From: Azohydromonas caseinilytica
GTDB taxonomy: Bacteria; Pseudomonadota; Gammaproteobacteria; Burkholderiales; Burkholderiaceae_C
Assembly (NCBI RefSeq): GCF_012927045.1
Contig: NZ_JABBFW010000026.1
Coordinates: 17,680-81,679, forward strand
Length of the DNA stretch: 64,000 nucleotides
Direction of reading: 5' to 3'
In this document: one piece after another, positions 24,594-34,434 of the stretch
How positions within the stretch are numbered: the stretch's first letter is position 1
Layout of the letters: each line of letters begins with the position of its first letter
Made by a program: the position numbers and the translations under genes
The notes under the pieces: model-generated
The model's database searches: none
The model's input: only the letters and a program-made list of their open reading frames with translations
Told to the model about the DNA's origin: nothing

Positions 24594-26216
24594 TCAGAAG
24601 ATGAAGCCGGTGTGCACGAAGCGCGAGTGGTGCTCCTCGACGATGGCGTTGAGCAGCTGCTTGTTGGCCTCGGTCTGCCTGGCGGCCACCATCGAGCGGA
24701 TGGAGAAGGCGCGCAGCGCGTCGCTGACGGAGAGCGTGCCTTCGGCCGAGTCCTTGCGGCCGGCAAACGGAAACACGTCCGGCCCGCGCTGGCACTGCGA
24801 GTTCAGGTTGACGCGGCAGACCTGGTTGACCAGCGGGTCGATCAACGCACCCAGCCGCGCCGGGTCACTGCCGAAGAGGCTGACCTGCTGGCCGTGCTCG
24901 GAGGTGACCACGTACTGCAGCGCCTCCTCGATGTCCTCGAAGTCCGCCACCGGCACCAGCGGGCCGAACTGCTCCTCGCGGTAGAGCTTCATGCCCTCGC
25001 GCACCGGGTACACCAGCGCGGGGCGGTAGAGCGTGGCGCAGGACTCGCCGCCGCCGGCATTGATCACCCGCGCACCCTTGTCCCGCGCGTCGCGCAGCGC
25101 CTCGTCCATGTAGGCGGTGCGGTGCGGGCCGGGCAGCGGCGTGATCTGCACGCCGTCCTCCCAGGGCATGCCGATCTTCAGGGCATCGATGGCCGCGCTC
25201 AGGCGCTGCAGGAAGGGCTGCACGATGGAACGGTGCACCAGCAACATCTTCAGCGCCGTGCAGCGCTGGCCGTTGAAGGACAGCGCGCCGGCCACGCACT
25301 CGCGCACCGCGAGGTCCAGGTCCGCGTCGGGCAGCACGATGGCGGCGTTCTTGGCGTCCAGCCCCAGCACCGCGCGCAGCCGGTGCGAGCGCGGGTGCTG
25401 CTTCTTGAGGTGGTCGGCCACCTTGCTGGAGCCGATGAGCGCCAGCACGTTCACCTGCCCCGAGGCCAGCAGCCGCGGCACCGCCACCGCGCCGGGGGCG
25501 TAGAGGGTGTTGACCACGCCCGGCGGGAAGGCGCTCCTGAAAGCCTCCAGCAGCGGCGCGAACAAAAGCGTCCCGTACTGCGGCGGCTTGAACACCACGG
25601 TATTGCCCATGAGCAGGGCCGGGATCAGCGTGGCGAAGGTTTCATTCAACGGGTAGTTGTAGGGCCCCATGCACAGCACCACGCCCAGCGGGGTGCGGCG
25701 GATCTGGCCGATGAAGCCCTCGGCCTGCGCGAAGCGGGAGCTGTCGTTGTCCAGGTTCTTCAGCGCGGCCAGGGTGGCCTCGATGTACTCCAGCGTGCGA
25801 TCGAACTCCTTGCGCGAGTCGGCCAGGCTCTTGCCGATCTCCCACATGATCAGCCGCACCACGGTGTCGCGCTGCGCGGCCATGCGGCGAACGAAATCCT
25901 GCATGCAGGCGATGCGCTGGGCCGTGCTCATGGTGGGCCACTCGCCGCGGCCGTGGTCCCAGGCGCGCACGGCCGCGGCCAGGGCCTGGTCGCTTTCTTC
26001 CACGCCCATCACCGGCACGCTGCCGATCTCGAGCTGCGCCACGCGGCCGTCGGCCTGGCGCACGCACACCGGCGACAGCACGGTGCGGCACTCGCCGCGC
26101 CAGGGCACGAGTTCGCCGCCGACCACGGACTCGCGCTGGTGGATGGGCGCGGGCAGGCGGTGCGCCTCGGGAATCCGGTCGGCGCCGGGGAAGAGGGCTT
26201 GCAGGGTGGGGTCCAT
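24594..26216 (-). CDS. gapN: NADP-dependent glyceraldehyde-3-phosphate dehydrogenase (GapN-like ALDH)
   Basis: A 540-residue aldehyde dehydrogenase of the non-phosphorylating GAPDH kind. It should oxidise glyceraldehyde 3-phosphate straight to 3-phosphoglycerate, making NADPH. Seen: the substrate/cofactor loop GPYNYPLNE at about 184, FKPPQYG, catalytic Cys319 in SFNGQRCTALK, and EEQFGPLVPV at about 415. The usual ELGGK box holding the general-base Glu reads GLDAK here. AGGAG eight bases before ATG 26216 sets the start. The protein is longer than S. mutans GapN (about 475) because of an N-terminal extension and inserts. Its place between zwf and pgi supports a glycolytic role, but another phosphorylated aldehyde cannot be excluded. 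Confidence 0.82.
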   Translation of the reverse strand: MDPTLQALFPGADRIPEAHRLPAPIHQRESVVGGELVPWRGECRTVLSPVCVRQADGRVAQLEIGSVPVMGVEESDQALAAAVRAWDHGRGEWPTMSTAQRIACMQDFVRRMAAQRDTVVRLIMWEIGKSLADSRKEFDRTLEYIEATLAALKNLDNDSSRFAQAEGFIGQIRRTPLGVVLCMGPYNYPLNETFATLIPALLMGNTVVFKPPQYGTLLFAPLLEAFRSAFPPGVVNTLYAPGAVAVPRLLASGQVNVLALIGSSKVADHLKKQHPRSHRLRAVLGLDAKNAAIVLPDADLDLAVRECVAGALSFNGQRCTALKMLLVHRSIVQPFLQRLSAAIDALKIGMPWEDGVQITPLPGPHRTAYMDEALRDARDKGARVINAGGGESCATLYRPALVYPVREGMKLYREEQFGPLVPVADFEDIEEALQYVVTSEHGQQVSLFGSDPARLGALIDPLVNQVCRVNLNSQCQRGPDVFPFAGRKDSAEGTLSVSDALRAFSIRSMVAARQTEANKQLLNAIVEEHHSRFVHTGFIF

Positions 26217-26317
26217 GGTGTGTGCTCCTGTTGTCCGCGGGGGGACGGGGCTTGGGCGCGCGCCGCGGATACGGGCGCCTTGCGGGATCGGCCGCCGGCA
26301 GGCGGCGGCCCGGGGGT

Positions 26318-27799
26318 TCACTGCTCCTCGGCCCAGCTGAACCCGTCTCTGGCCACCAGCGCGCTGGCGCTGGCCGGGCCCCAGCTGCCCGCGGCGTAGG
26401 GGCGCGGGCCCAGCCCGGCGGCGTCGTCCTCGCGCCAGGCCTGCAGCACGGGCTCGACCCAGCGCCAGGCCTCCTCCTGCTCGTCGCTGCGCACGAACAG
26501 GTTGAGCCGGCCGTGGATGGCCTCCAGCAACAGCCGCTCGTAGGCGCCGACGCGGTCCTCGAGGAAGGCCTTGTCGAAGTCCAGGTCCAGGCTCACCGGC
26601 GCCAGCGTCTCCAAGCCCGAAGCGCCCTTGGCGGCGAGCAGGTGCAGCTCCAGCCCGTCCTCGGGCTGCAACTTGATGACGAGCTTGTTGGCCGGGTGCG
26701 GGCCCGGAAAGATCGGGTGCGGCACGGCGCGGAAGTTCACGACGATGTACGCGCTGCCCGCCGCCAGCCGCTTGCCGGTGCGCAGGTAGAAGGGCACGCC
26801 GGCCCAGCGCCAGTTCCGCACCTCGGTGCGCAGCGCCACGAAGGTTTCGCACCTGCTGTGCGCGGGCACGCTGCCCTCCTCGGTGTAGCCGGGCACGGCG
26901 CGGCCCTGGCACACGCCGGCGCGGTACTGGCCGCGCACCACGTCGCGCCGGGCGCTGTGGGCGTCAAAAGGCTTGAGCGCCTGCAGCACCTTGAGCTTTT
27001 CGTTGCGGATGGCATCGGCCTCGTGGCGCGCCGGGGGCTCCATCGCGATCATGGTCAGCAGCTGCAGCGCGTGGTTCTGGACCATGTCCCGCAAAGCGCC
27101 GGTGCGGTCGTAGAAGTCGCCGCGCGTGCCCACGCCCAGCGACTCGGCCAGCGTGATCTCGATGCTGGCGATGCTCTCGCGCCGCCACAGCGGCTCGAAG
27201 AGGGCGTTGCCGAAGCGCAGCGCGGTGAGGTTCTGCACCGCGGACTTGCCCAGGTAGTGGTCGATGCGCAGCGCCTGGCTCTCGCTGAACACGGCGCCCA
27301 CGGCGCGGTTGATGGCGCGCGCGCTCTCCAGGTCGTGGCCCAGGGGCTTTTCCAGCACCACGCGCACCTCGGGACCGTTGAGGCCCACGGCGCCCAACTG
27401 CTCGCAGATCTGCGGGAACAGGTGCGGGCTGGTGGCGAGATAGAACACCACCGTGCCGGCCGGGCCGTCGCCGCGGCCGTCCTCGGCCTTCGGCTTGGCG
27501 ATCCACTGCTGCAGGCGCCGGTAGTGCTCAGGCTGGGACAGGTCCACCTGCAGGTAGTGCAGCAGCGCGGCGAAGCCGTCGAAGGCCTCGGCGGAAGGTC
27601 GCGTAGGCCCTTCCAGGTCGTTGAAGCGCTGCTGCAGCCAGCCGCGGTAGCCGGCGCTGTCCAGCGGCTCGCGCGACACCGCCAGGATGCGGCCGCCCGC
27701 GGGCAGGGAGCCGTGGCGCCAGGCCTGGAACAGCGCCGGCATGAGCTTGCGCCAGGCCAGGTCGCCGGTGCCGCCGATGAGAACGAGATCGAAGGACAT
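26318..27799 (-). CDS. zwf: glucose-6-phosphate 1-dehydrogenase
   Basis: A 493-residue enzyme that oxidises glucose 6-phosphate to 6-phosphogluconolactone, entry to the pentose phosphate and Entner-Doudoroff routes. The nucleotide loop is IGGTGDLAWRKLMPALF at the N-terminus (GGTGDL in place of the commoner GATGDL). EKPLGHDLESA, the active-site RIDHYLGK (about 195-202) and NFRAVPHPIF (about 375) are present. Length is normal. The start ATG 27799 follows GGA at good spacing; an ATG at 27862 lies upstream. The 171-bp promoter region contains an imperfect palindrome like the LacI-type operators elsewhere in the window. Fructokinase lies upstream on the same strand. Confidence 0.95.
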   Translation of the reverse strand: MSFDLVLIGGTGDLAWRKLMPALFQAWRHGSLPAGGRILAVSREPLDSAGYRGWLQQRFNDLEGPTRPSAEAFDGFAALLHYLQVDLSQPEHYRRLQQWIAKPKAEDGRGDGPAGTVVFYLATSPHLFPQICEQLGAVGLNGPEVRVVLEKPLGHDLESARAINRAVGAVFSESQALRIDHYLGKSAVQNLTALRFGNALFEPLWRRESIASIEITLAESLGVGTRGDFYDRTGALRDMVQNHALQLLTMIAMEPPARHEADAIRNEKLKVLQALKPFDAHSARRDVVRGQYRAGVCQGRAVPGYTEEGSVPAHSRCETFVALRTEVRNWRWAGVPFYLRTGKRLAAGSAYIVVNFRAVPHPIFPGPHPANKLVIKLQPEDGLELHLLAAKGASGLETLAPVSLDLDFDKAFLEDRVGAYERLLLEAIHGRLNLFVRSDEQEEAWRWVEPVLQAWREDDAAGLGPRPYAAGSWGPASASALVARDGFSWAEEQ

Positions 27800-27865
27800 G
27801 GAGTTTCCGAGGGGCTGGGTCGAAGGGCGGGCCAGCGCCGGCCCGGGCGGGTGTCGGTTCATTTG

Positions 27866-27888
27866 AAACCGGAAGCCAAATCGGTTTG
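27866..27888. promoter_or_regulatory. possible operator in the zwf promoter
   Basis: CAAATCGGTTTG (27877-27888) is a one-mismatch palindrome resembling the CAAAGCGCTTTG sites in front of the agl, pyk and porin genes. AAACCG at 27866-27871 and CGGTTT at 27882-27887 also form an inverted pair. Binding by the LacI-type regulator or another sugar regulator is possible but not shown. Confidence 0.35.
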
Positions 27889-27970
27889 AATCGAGGCCGT
27901 CCGGAACCGCTGCCGAGCTGGGGGCGGCTTCCGGCTGCGCCGAGGGTTCAGGCTGGCCGGGGGAGGAAGC

Positions 27971-28897
27971 TCAGCGCAGCTCCGCCGCGCGCGGCAGGTC
28001 GGCGCCGCGGCGCGAGCAGGTCAGGGCCGCGGCGCGTGCGGCGAAGCGCAGTGCCTGCTCCAGCCGCGGGCGCTCCAGCGCCGCCAGCGTGGCCGCGCTC
28101 AGCGCGTCGCAGTCACCCAGCGCCGACAGCAGCGCGGCCTGGAAGGTGTCGCCGGCACCCACGGTGTCCACCACCACCGTGGCGGGCGCCTGCACCTGCA
28201 GCCGCTCGCCGCGCCGGAAGGCCAGCGCACCCTCGGCGCCGCGCGTCACCACCACCAGCGCGCAGCCGGCGGCGAGCCAGGCATCGGCCACGGCCTGCGG
28301 CGGGCGGTTGGGGTAGAGCAGGCTCAGGTCTTCGTCGCTGACCTTGATGAGGTCCGCCTGGCGCGCCATGCCCTCCACCGTCTCGCGCCAGCGCGCCAAG
28401 TCGGGTTCCACGTTCAGGCGCACGTTCGGGTCGTAGGCGATCAGGCGCCGGCCGCGCTCGGCCGCGGCCAGGGCACGCAGGGTGCTCGCGCTGGGCTCCA
28501 CCACCATGGCGTAGGAGCCGAAATGCAGTGCCCGCACCCCGGCCGGCAGCTCGCGCAGGTGTTGCGGCTGCAGCAGCCGGTCGGCGCAGCCCGTGCCGTG
28601 GAAGGCGTAAGCCGGGGCGCCGCTCTCGTCCAGCCCCACCAGGCTCAGCGTGGTGGGCGCGTTCAGCCGCGCGATCCAGCGCGTGTCCACGCCCTCTTCG
28701 CGCAGCGCGCGCATCAGCCGCTCGCCCAGGAAATCGGTGGACACCGCGCTCAGGAAACCCACCTCGCGGCCCAGCCGCGCCAGGCCCCGCGCCACGTTGA
28801 AGGGCGAGCCGCCCACGCGCGCATCCAGCGCCACCCCTTCGGTGCTGTCGCCCGCGCTGAACACGTCCATCAAGGCCTCGCCACACACCATGAACAT
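27971..28897 (-). CDS. frcK: fructokinase (PfkB family)
   Basis: A 308-residue sugar kinase that should phosphorylate fructose at C6 with ATP. PfkB signatures are present: GGSPFNVARGLARLG at about residues 29-43 and the C-terminal DTVGAGDTFQAALL (about 240-253) with the catalytic Asp in GAGD. The N-terminal MVCGEALMDVF is typical of bacterial fructokinases. AGGAG seven bases before ATG 28897 fixes the start. The gene is divergent from the frcBCA-type importer and shares its promoter region, so it probably uses the imported sugar. Specificity for fructose is inferred from context; other PfkB ketose kinases look alike. Confidence 0.88.
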   Translation of the reverse strand: MFMVCGEALMDVFSAGDSTEGVALDARVGGSPFNVARGLARLGREVGFLSAVSTDFLGERLMRALREEGVDTRWIARLNAPTTLSLVGLDESGAPAYAFHGTGCADRLLQPQHLRELPAGVRALHFGSYAMVVEPSASTLRALAAAERGRRLIAYDPNVRLNVEPDLARWRETVEGMARQADLIKVSDEDLSLLYPNRPPQAVADAWLAAGCALVVVTRGAEGALAFRRGERLQVQAPATVVVDTVGAGDTFQAALLSALGDCDALSAATLAALERPRLEQALRFAARAAALTCSRRGADLPRAAELR

Positions 28898-28988
28898 CGC
28901 TTTTCTCCTGCCAAACGGCGCATCCAAAGCGCCTTTGCCTGCCCGCCATGCTGCCGCCAAGCGACGCGCCGCGACAGCGGGTTTTCCA

Positions 28989-29013
28989 TTAATCAATCAG
29001 CTTGATTTATTAA
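28989..29013. promoter_or_regulatory. palindromic operator between fructokinase and sugar ABC genes
   Basis: AATCAA-tcagc-TTGATT (28991-29007), flanked by TTAA on both sides, is the only AT-rich palindrome in the divergent promoter region. It is a natural candidate site for the ROK regulator encoded at 31926, and could control both directions. Confidence 0.6.
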
Positions 29014-29089
29014 ACAGCGTGGACGAGACTTCTCCCACACCCCGGACGCCGACAGCAGCGCTACCGCGGGCGTCCCCAAGGAGACATGC

Positions 29090-30079
29090 ATGCTGAAGCG
29101 AACAGCCCTCGCGGCCCTGAGCGTGGCGGCGCTCTCGGCCACCGCGGCGCCGCCGGTGGTCGGCCTGATCACCAAGACCGAAACCAACCCCTTCTTCGTG
29201 AAGATGAAGGAAGGCGCGGCTGCTGCCGCCAAGGCGCAGGGCGCCGTGCTGCTGACCGCCGCCGGCCGCACCGACGGCGACAACCTGGGCCAGGTGGCGG
29301 CGCTGGAGAACATGGTGGCGGCCGGGGCCAGGACGATCCTGATCACGCCCAGCGACGCCAAGGCCATCGTGCCGACGCTGCGCCGCGTGCGCGCCAAGGG
29401 CGTGCAGGTGATCGCGCTGGACAGCCCGACCGACCCGCTGGAGGCCACGGACGCGCTGCTGGCCACCGACAACTACAAGGCTGGTGTGCTCATCGGCCAG
29501 TACGCGCGCTCGGCGCTCGATGGCCGCAAGCCCGTCATCGCCACGCTGGACCTGTTCCCCGGCCACCCGGTGGGGGCGCAGCGCCACAACGGCTTCCTGC
29601 AGGGCTTCGGCCTGAAGAGCCTGGACATCAACAGCAAGCTGCTGGCGCAACCGTCCGAGGTGGTGTGCATGGCCGACAGCTACGGCGACCAGGCCAAGGG
29701 GCAGACCGTGATGGAGAACTGCCTGCAGAAGAACCCGGACATCAACCTCGTCTACGCCATCAACGAGCCCGCCGCGGCCGGCGCCTACCGGGCGCTGCGC
29801 GCCGCGGGCAAGGACAAGGGCGTGGTCATCGTCTCGGTGGACGGCGGCTGCCAGGGCGTGCGCGACGTGGGCGCCGGGGCCATTGCCGCCACCTCGCAGC
29901 AGTACCCGCTGCGCATGGCCGCCATGGGCGTGGAGGCGGGCATCGAGTACGCCCGCAGCGGCCGGAAGCTCTCCGGCTTCACCGACACCGGCGTGAACCT
30001 GATCACCGCCCGTCCCGTGGAAGGCGTCGCCAGCCTCGACGTCGCCAAGGGCCTTGAACTCTGCTGGGGAAAGAAATGA
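29090..30079 (+). CDS. frcB: fructose-type sugar ABC transporter, periplasmic binding protein
   Basis: A 329-residue periplasmic type I sugar-binding protein (ribose/fructose family). The signal peptide is MLKRTALAALSVAALSATAA; the mature protein opens with VVGLITKTETNPFFVKMKEG, the standard first strand and helix of the fold. NLGQVAALENMVAAGARTILI, the DYKAG-like TDNYKAGVLIG and SVDGGCQGV follow in family order. AGGAG precedes the ATG. It begins a tight operon, overlapping frcC by ATGA, with the ATPase and ROK regulator genes behind. Fructose as substrate is inferred from likeness to rhizobial FrcB and from the divergent fructokinase. Confidence 0.88.
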   Translation: MLKRTALAALSVAALSATAAPPVVGLITKTETNPFFVKMKEGAAAAAKAQGAVLLTAAGRTDGDNLGQVAALENMVAAGARTILITPSDAKAIVPTLRRVRAKGVQVIALDSPTDPLEATDALLATDNYKAGVLIGQYARSALDGRKPVIATLDLFPGHPVGAQRHNGFLQGFGLKSLDINSKLLAQPSEVVCMADSYGDQAKGQTVMENCLQKNPDINLVYAINEPAAAGAYRALRAAGKDKGVVIVSVDGGCQGVRDVGAGAIAATSQQYPLRMAAMGVEAGIEYARSGRKLSGFTDTGVNLITARPVEGVASLDVAKGLELCWGKK

Positions 30080-31064
30080 GCCTTGCCTTGAACACCTCGA
30101 CCTTCGGCGCCAAGTCCGCGCGCCACCTGCCGCCGCTGGCGGCGCTGGGGCCGCTGCTGGCCCTGCTGGCCGCCTGCGCCTTCTTCGCCACGCAGAGCGA
30201 CCGCTTCCTCACCGGCGCCAACCTGGCGTTGATCCTGCAACAGGTGATGGTGGTGGGCGTGATCGCCATCGGCCAGACGCTGATCATCCTCACCGCCGGC
30301 ATCGACCTGAGCTGCGGCATGGTGATGGCGCTGGGCGGCATCGTGATGAGCAAGTTCGCCACCGAGCTGGGCCTGCCGCCGGCCGCGGCCGTGGCCTGCG
30401 GGCTGGCCGTCACCAGCGCCTTCGGCCTGCTCAACGGCCTGCTGGTGACCAAGGTGAAGCTGCCGCCCTTCATCGTGACGCTGGGCACCATGAACATCGC
30501 CTTCGCGATCACGCAGTTGTATTCGCAGTCGCAGACCATCACCGACCTGCCGCCGTCCATGATCGCCCTGGGCGACACCTTCAGCCTGGGCGGCACCTCG
30601 ATGGCCTGGGGCGTGCTGCTGATGCTGGCGCTGTACGGCATCACCTGGTTCGCGCTGAAGGAGACGGCGCGCGGGCGCCATGTCTATGCCGTAGGCAACA
30701 ACCCCGAGGCCACGCGGCTGACCGGCATCCCGACGCAGCGCGTGCTGCTGGGCGTGTACGCGCTCGCGGGCCTGTTCTACGGGCTGGCGGCGCTGCTGTC
30801 GGTGGGCCGCACCGGCGTGGGCGACCCCAACGCGGGACAGACCGAGAACCTGGACGCCATCACCGCCGTGGTGCTGGGCGGCACCAGCCTGTTCGGCGGG
30901 CGCGGCGCGGTGCTGGGCACGCTGGTGGGCGCGCTGATCGTGGGCGTGTTCCGCAACGGCCTGACGCTCATGGGCGTGTCCTCGATCTACCAGGTGCTCG
31001 TCACCGGCATCCTCGTCATCCTGGCCGTCGCGGCCGACCAGCTTTCGCACAAGGGAGCGCGCTG

Positions 31065-31065
<1 letters not shown>
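30076..31065 (+). CDS. frcC: fructose-type sugar ABC transporter, permease
   Basis: A 329-residue inner-membrane permease of the RbsC/FrcC family with eight to ten hydrophobic helices. Landmarks include QTLIILTAGIDLSCGMVMALGG at about 72-93 and GTMNIAFAIT at about 137. The ATPase-docking region VYAVGNNPEATRLTGIP is at about 198-214, and GGTSLFGGRGAVLGTLVGAL lies near the end. The ATG overlaps the frcB stop (ATGA) and its own TGA overlaps the next start (TGATG), so the three genes are translationally coupled. It forms the membrane channel for the sugar delivered by FrcB. Confidence 0.92.
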
Positions 31066-31898
<833 letters not shown>

Positions 31899-31925
31899 GA
31901 CCCGCAACCCTCTGAAGGAGAAGCC

Positions 31926-33158
31926 TTGACCACGGACCTGCTTGACCGGAGCGCCCCGGCGCCGCGCCTGAAGCCGCGCGGCTCCAGCCAGGGGGGCCTG
32001 CGCCAGTACAACGAGCGCGTGGTGCTGCACGCGATCCGGCTGCACGGCGCGCTGCCGGGCGCCGACCTGGCGCGCCTGACCGGGCTGACGGCGCAGACCG
32101 TGTCGCAGATCAGCAAGCGGCTGCTGGAGGAGGGGCTGCTGGTCAAGGGCGAGCCGGTGCGCGGCAAGGTGGGCCAGCCCTCGGTGCCGCTGGGCCTGCG
32201 CCCCGACGGCGCCTTCGCCGTGGGCGTGCACGTGGGCCGGCGCAGCCTGGACCTGGTGCTGGTGGATTTCGTGGGCGCGGTGCGCGAGCGCTGGACGCTG
32301 GAGCACGACTTTCCCGATCCGGAAACGGTGCTGGCCGAGATCGAGCGCCGGCTGAAGTCCATCCGCCGCAAGCTCGGCCCCGAGGGCAGCGAGCGCATCA
32401 CCGCCATCGGGCTGGCGGCCCCGCAGTCCATGGGCGGCTGGGCCTCGCTGCTGGGCGTGGACCCGGCGCAGGCCGCGCGCTGGAGCGGCATCGAGCTGCA
32501 CGAGGAGGTGGCGCGGCGCACCGGGCTGCCGGTGCAGGCGCTCAAGGACACGGCCGCCGCCTGCGTGTCCGAGCTGGTGGCCGGGCGCGGCCACAGCGTG
32601 CACAGCTTCCTGTACCTGTTCGTGGACACCCTCATCGGCGGCGGGCTGGTGCTCGACAGCCGGCTGCGCGCCGGGCTGCACGGCAACGCCGGCGCGGTGG
32701 GCTCGCTGCCGCTGGGGTTGGCGGGCGCGGGTGCGTCGATGCCGGCGCAACTGCTCAGCGTGGCCTCGCTGCTGGGCCTGGAGCAGCGCTGGCGCCAGGC
32801 CGGGCTGGCGGCCGACGCGCTGGCCCAGGGCCAGGCGCTGCAGGCGCCGTGGCGCGAGCACACCGAGGCTTGGCTGCAGCAGGCGGGGCGGGCCATCGCC
32901 ATGGCGGCGAATGCGGCCACCTGCCTGCTGGACCTGGAGGGCGTGATCGTGGATGGCGCCTTCGACCGCGAGCTGCTGCAGGCGCTGCTGCGCGCGGTGG
33001 AGCAGGCGATGGCGCTTTACAGCTGGGAAGGCGTGGCGCGGCCACAGCTGGCGGCCGGCACCATCGGCGCCGACGCGCGCGCCATCGGCGCGGCGCTGCT
33101 GCCGCTGTACGCCAACTTCGCGCCGGACCGCGACCTGTTTCTCAAGATCGACGGCTGA
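31926..33158 (+). CDS. frcR: ROK family transcriptional regulator
   Basis: A 410-residue repressor-type ROK protein. An N-terminal winged helix (about 22-80: NERVVLHAIRLHGALPGADL, TGLTAQTVSQISKRLLEEGL) is joined to a sugar-kinase-like ROK domain. The start is TTG, with AAGGAG at proper spacing; no ATG serves better. The ROK part shows VGVHVGRRSLDLVLVD where kinases have DxGGT, so the ATP loop is not conserved. The zinc-binding CxCGxxGC region of many ROK proteins is also absent. Co-transcription with frcBCA and the divergent fructokinase make these its likely targets, through the palindrome at 28991-29007. Confidence 0.85.
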   Translation: MTTDLLDRSAPAPRLKPRGSSQGGLRQYNERVVLHAIRLHGALPGADLARLTGLTAQTVSQISKRLLEEGLLVKGEPVRGKVGQPSVPLGLRPDGAFAVGVHVGRRSLDLVLVDFVGAVRERWTLEHDFPDPETVLAEIERRLKSIRRKLGPEGSERITAIGLAAPQSMGGWASLLGVDPAQAARWSGIELHEEVARRTGLPVQALKDTAAACVSELVAGRGHSVHSFLYLFVDTLIGGGLVLDSRLRAGLHGNAGAVGSLPLGLAGAGASMPAQLLSVASLLGLEQRWRQAGLAADALAQGQALQAPWREHTEAWLQQAGRAIAMAANAATCLLDLEGVIVDGAFDRELLQALLRAVEQAMALYSWEGVARPQLAAGTIGADARAIGAALLPLYANFAPDRDLFLKIDG

Positions 33159-33213
33159 GCGCTTCGGGCAAGGCAGGCGTCACAGGGACAGCAGCATGGC
33201 GGTGGCGATGTCC

Positions 33214-34248
33214 TCAACCCCGGTGCGCGACGGGCCCGTCCGTGTCCCCCGGCGCGATCACCGGTTGCGCCAGCTGGTGCAGCTTGTCCACCGGCTCGCC
33301 GGCCAGCAGGTTGAGCACCAGCTGCGCGATGGCGCGGCCGCTTTCCACGCCGGTGGGCTGCTCCACCGAGGTGACGCGGTAGGGCAGCGGCAGGTCGGCG
33401 GGCACGCCGTCGTAGACGATCAGCGACGGCCCGCCCCGGCCCGGCTGCCAGCCGCTTTCCATGAGCGCGCGCAGCGTCCCCACGCCGCTGAGGTTGTTGT
33501 CCACCAGCAGCGCCGTGGGCCCTTCGGGCAGCGCCAGCAGGCGGCGCGTGGCCTCATAGGCGCCGTGGCGGTCCAGCGGCACCTCCACCACCAGCGCCGG
33601 GTCGGGCTCCAGGCCGGCGGCGCGCATCGCCGCCAGGTAACCCGCGTGGCGCTGCGCGGCGAAGGTCATGCTCACGGGCGCATGGATCAGCGCGATGCGC
33701 CGGTGCCCGAAGCCCAGCAGCCGCTCGGTCGCCAGCCGCGCGCCGGCCTCGTTGTCGAAATCGAACCAGGCATAGGGCATGGCGCTGTCCGTGCGCCCGT
33801 AGGCCACGAAGGGGAACTTGCGCTGCTGCAGGAAGCGGATGCGCTCGTCCGCCAGCCGCGTGTTGGCCACGATCAGGGCATCGACGCTGCGCGCGCTGGT
33901 CAGGCGGCGGTAGCTGTCCAGCTCGGTGGCCGGGCGCGCCGCCGCGATCATCAGCTCCATGCCGGCCTCGGCCAGCCCGTCCGACAGCCCGCCCATCACC
34001 TCCACGAAGCGCGGATCGCCCAAGCCGCTGTCGCCGAAGGGATAAATGATGCCCACCGCCTCGGCCCGGCCCGTGGCCAGCCGCCGCGCCGTGGTGTCGG
34101 GCTGGTAGCCCGAAGCCCGGGCCGCCTCCAACACGCGTTGGCGCGTCACCGGGCTGACATCCGAATAACCCCCCAGCGCCCGCGACACCGTCGTCTGCGA
34201 CAGGCCCAGCGACTGGGACAGCACTTTGAGATTCACCTTCAAGGCCAT
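33214..34248 (-). CDS. aglR: LacI family transcriptional regulator of alpha-glucoside genes
   Basis: A 344-residue repressor. The LacI helix-turn-helix is at the extreme N-terminus (LKVLSQSLGLSQTTVSRALGG), with the hinge near ARRLATGRAEAVGI, followed by a periplasmic-binding-like sugar domain (to residue 344). ATG 34248 is only one base after a perfect AGGAGG, whereas an in-frame TTG two codons later is at the ideal seven-base distance and may be the true start. Its upstream region holds three CAAAGCGCTTTG-type sites. The same sites precede the agl operon and porin, so it probably represses disaccharide uptake and the divergent pyk operon until a sugar binds. Gene name by analogy with rhizobial aglR. 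Confidence 0.85.
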   Translation of the reverse strand: MALKVNLKVLSQSLGLSQTTVSRALGGYSDVSPVTRQRVLEAARASGYQPDTTARRLATGRAEAVGIIYPFGDSGLGDPRFVEVMGGLSDGLAEAGMELMIAAARPATELDSYRRLTSARSVDALIVANTRLADERIRFLQQRKFPFVAYGRTDSAMPYAWFDFDNEAGARLATERLLGFGHRRIALIHAPVSMTFAAQRHAGYLAAMRAAGLEPDPALVVEVPLDRHGAYEATRRLLALPEGPTALLVDNNLSGVGTLRALMESGWQPGRGGPSLIVYDGVPADLPLPYRVTSVEQPTGVESGRAIAQLVLNLLAGEPVDKLHQLAQPVIAPGDTDGPVAHRG

Positions 34249-34299
34249 GCCTCCTGCGAGCTTCGGTTCTGGTTCGTGCACCGTGCGTTACACGGCATC

Positions 34300-34434
34300 T
34301 AAAGCGGTTTGGATCGTAGCACGCTGATCTGGAATCCTGCGGCGGCCAAGGGCGGAACACTGAGCACTACGGGTAAATACCATGCTTTATCCAAAGCGCT
34401 TTGACTACCCTAGAGATGCATTCAAAGCGCTTTG
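34300..34434. promoter_or_regulatory. LacI-type operators in the aglR/pyk divergent region
   Basis: Two perfect palindromes CAAAGCGCTTTG at 34392-34403 and 34423-34434 (centres 31 bp apart, about three helical turns) and one variant TAAAGCGGTTTG at 34300-34311. They lie between the LacI-type gene and the small gene leading to pyk, so autoregulation and control of the pyk operon are both possible. LacI-family sites typically have a central CpG as here. Confidence 0.82.
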
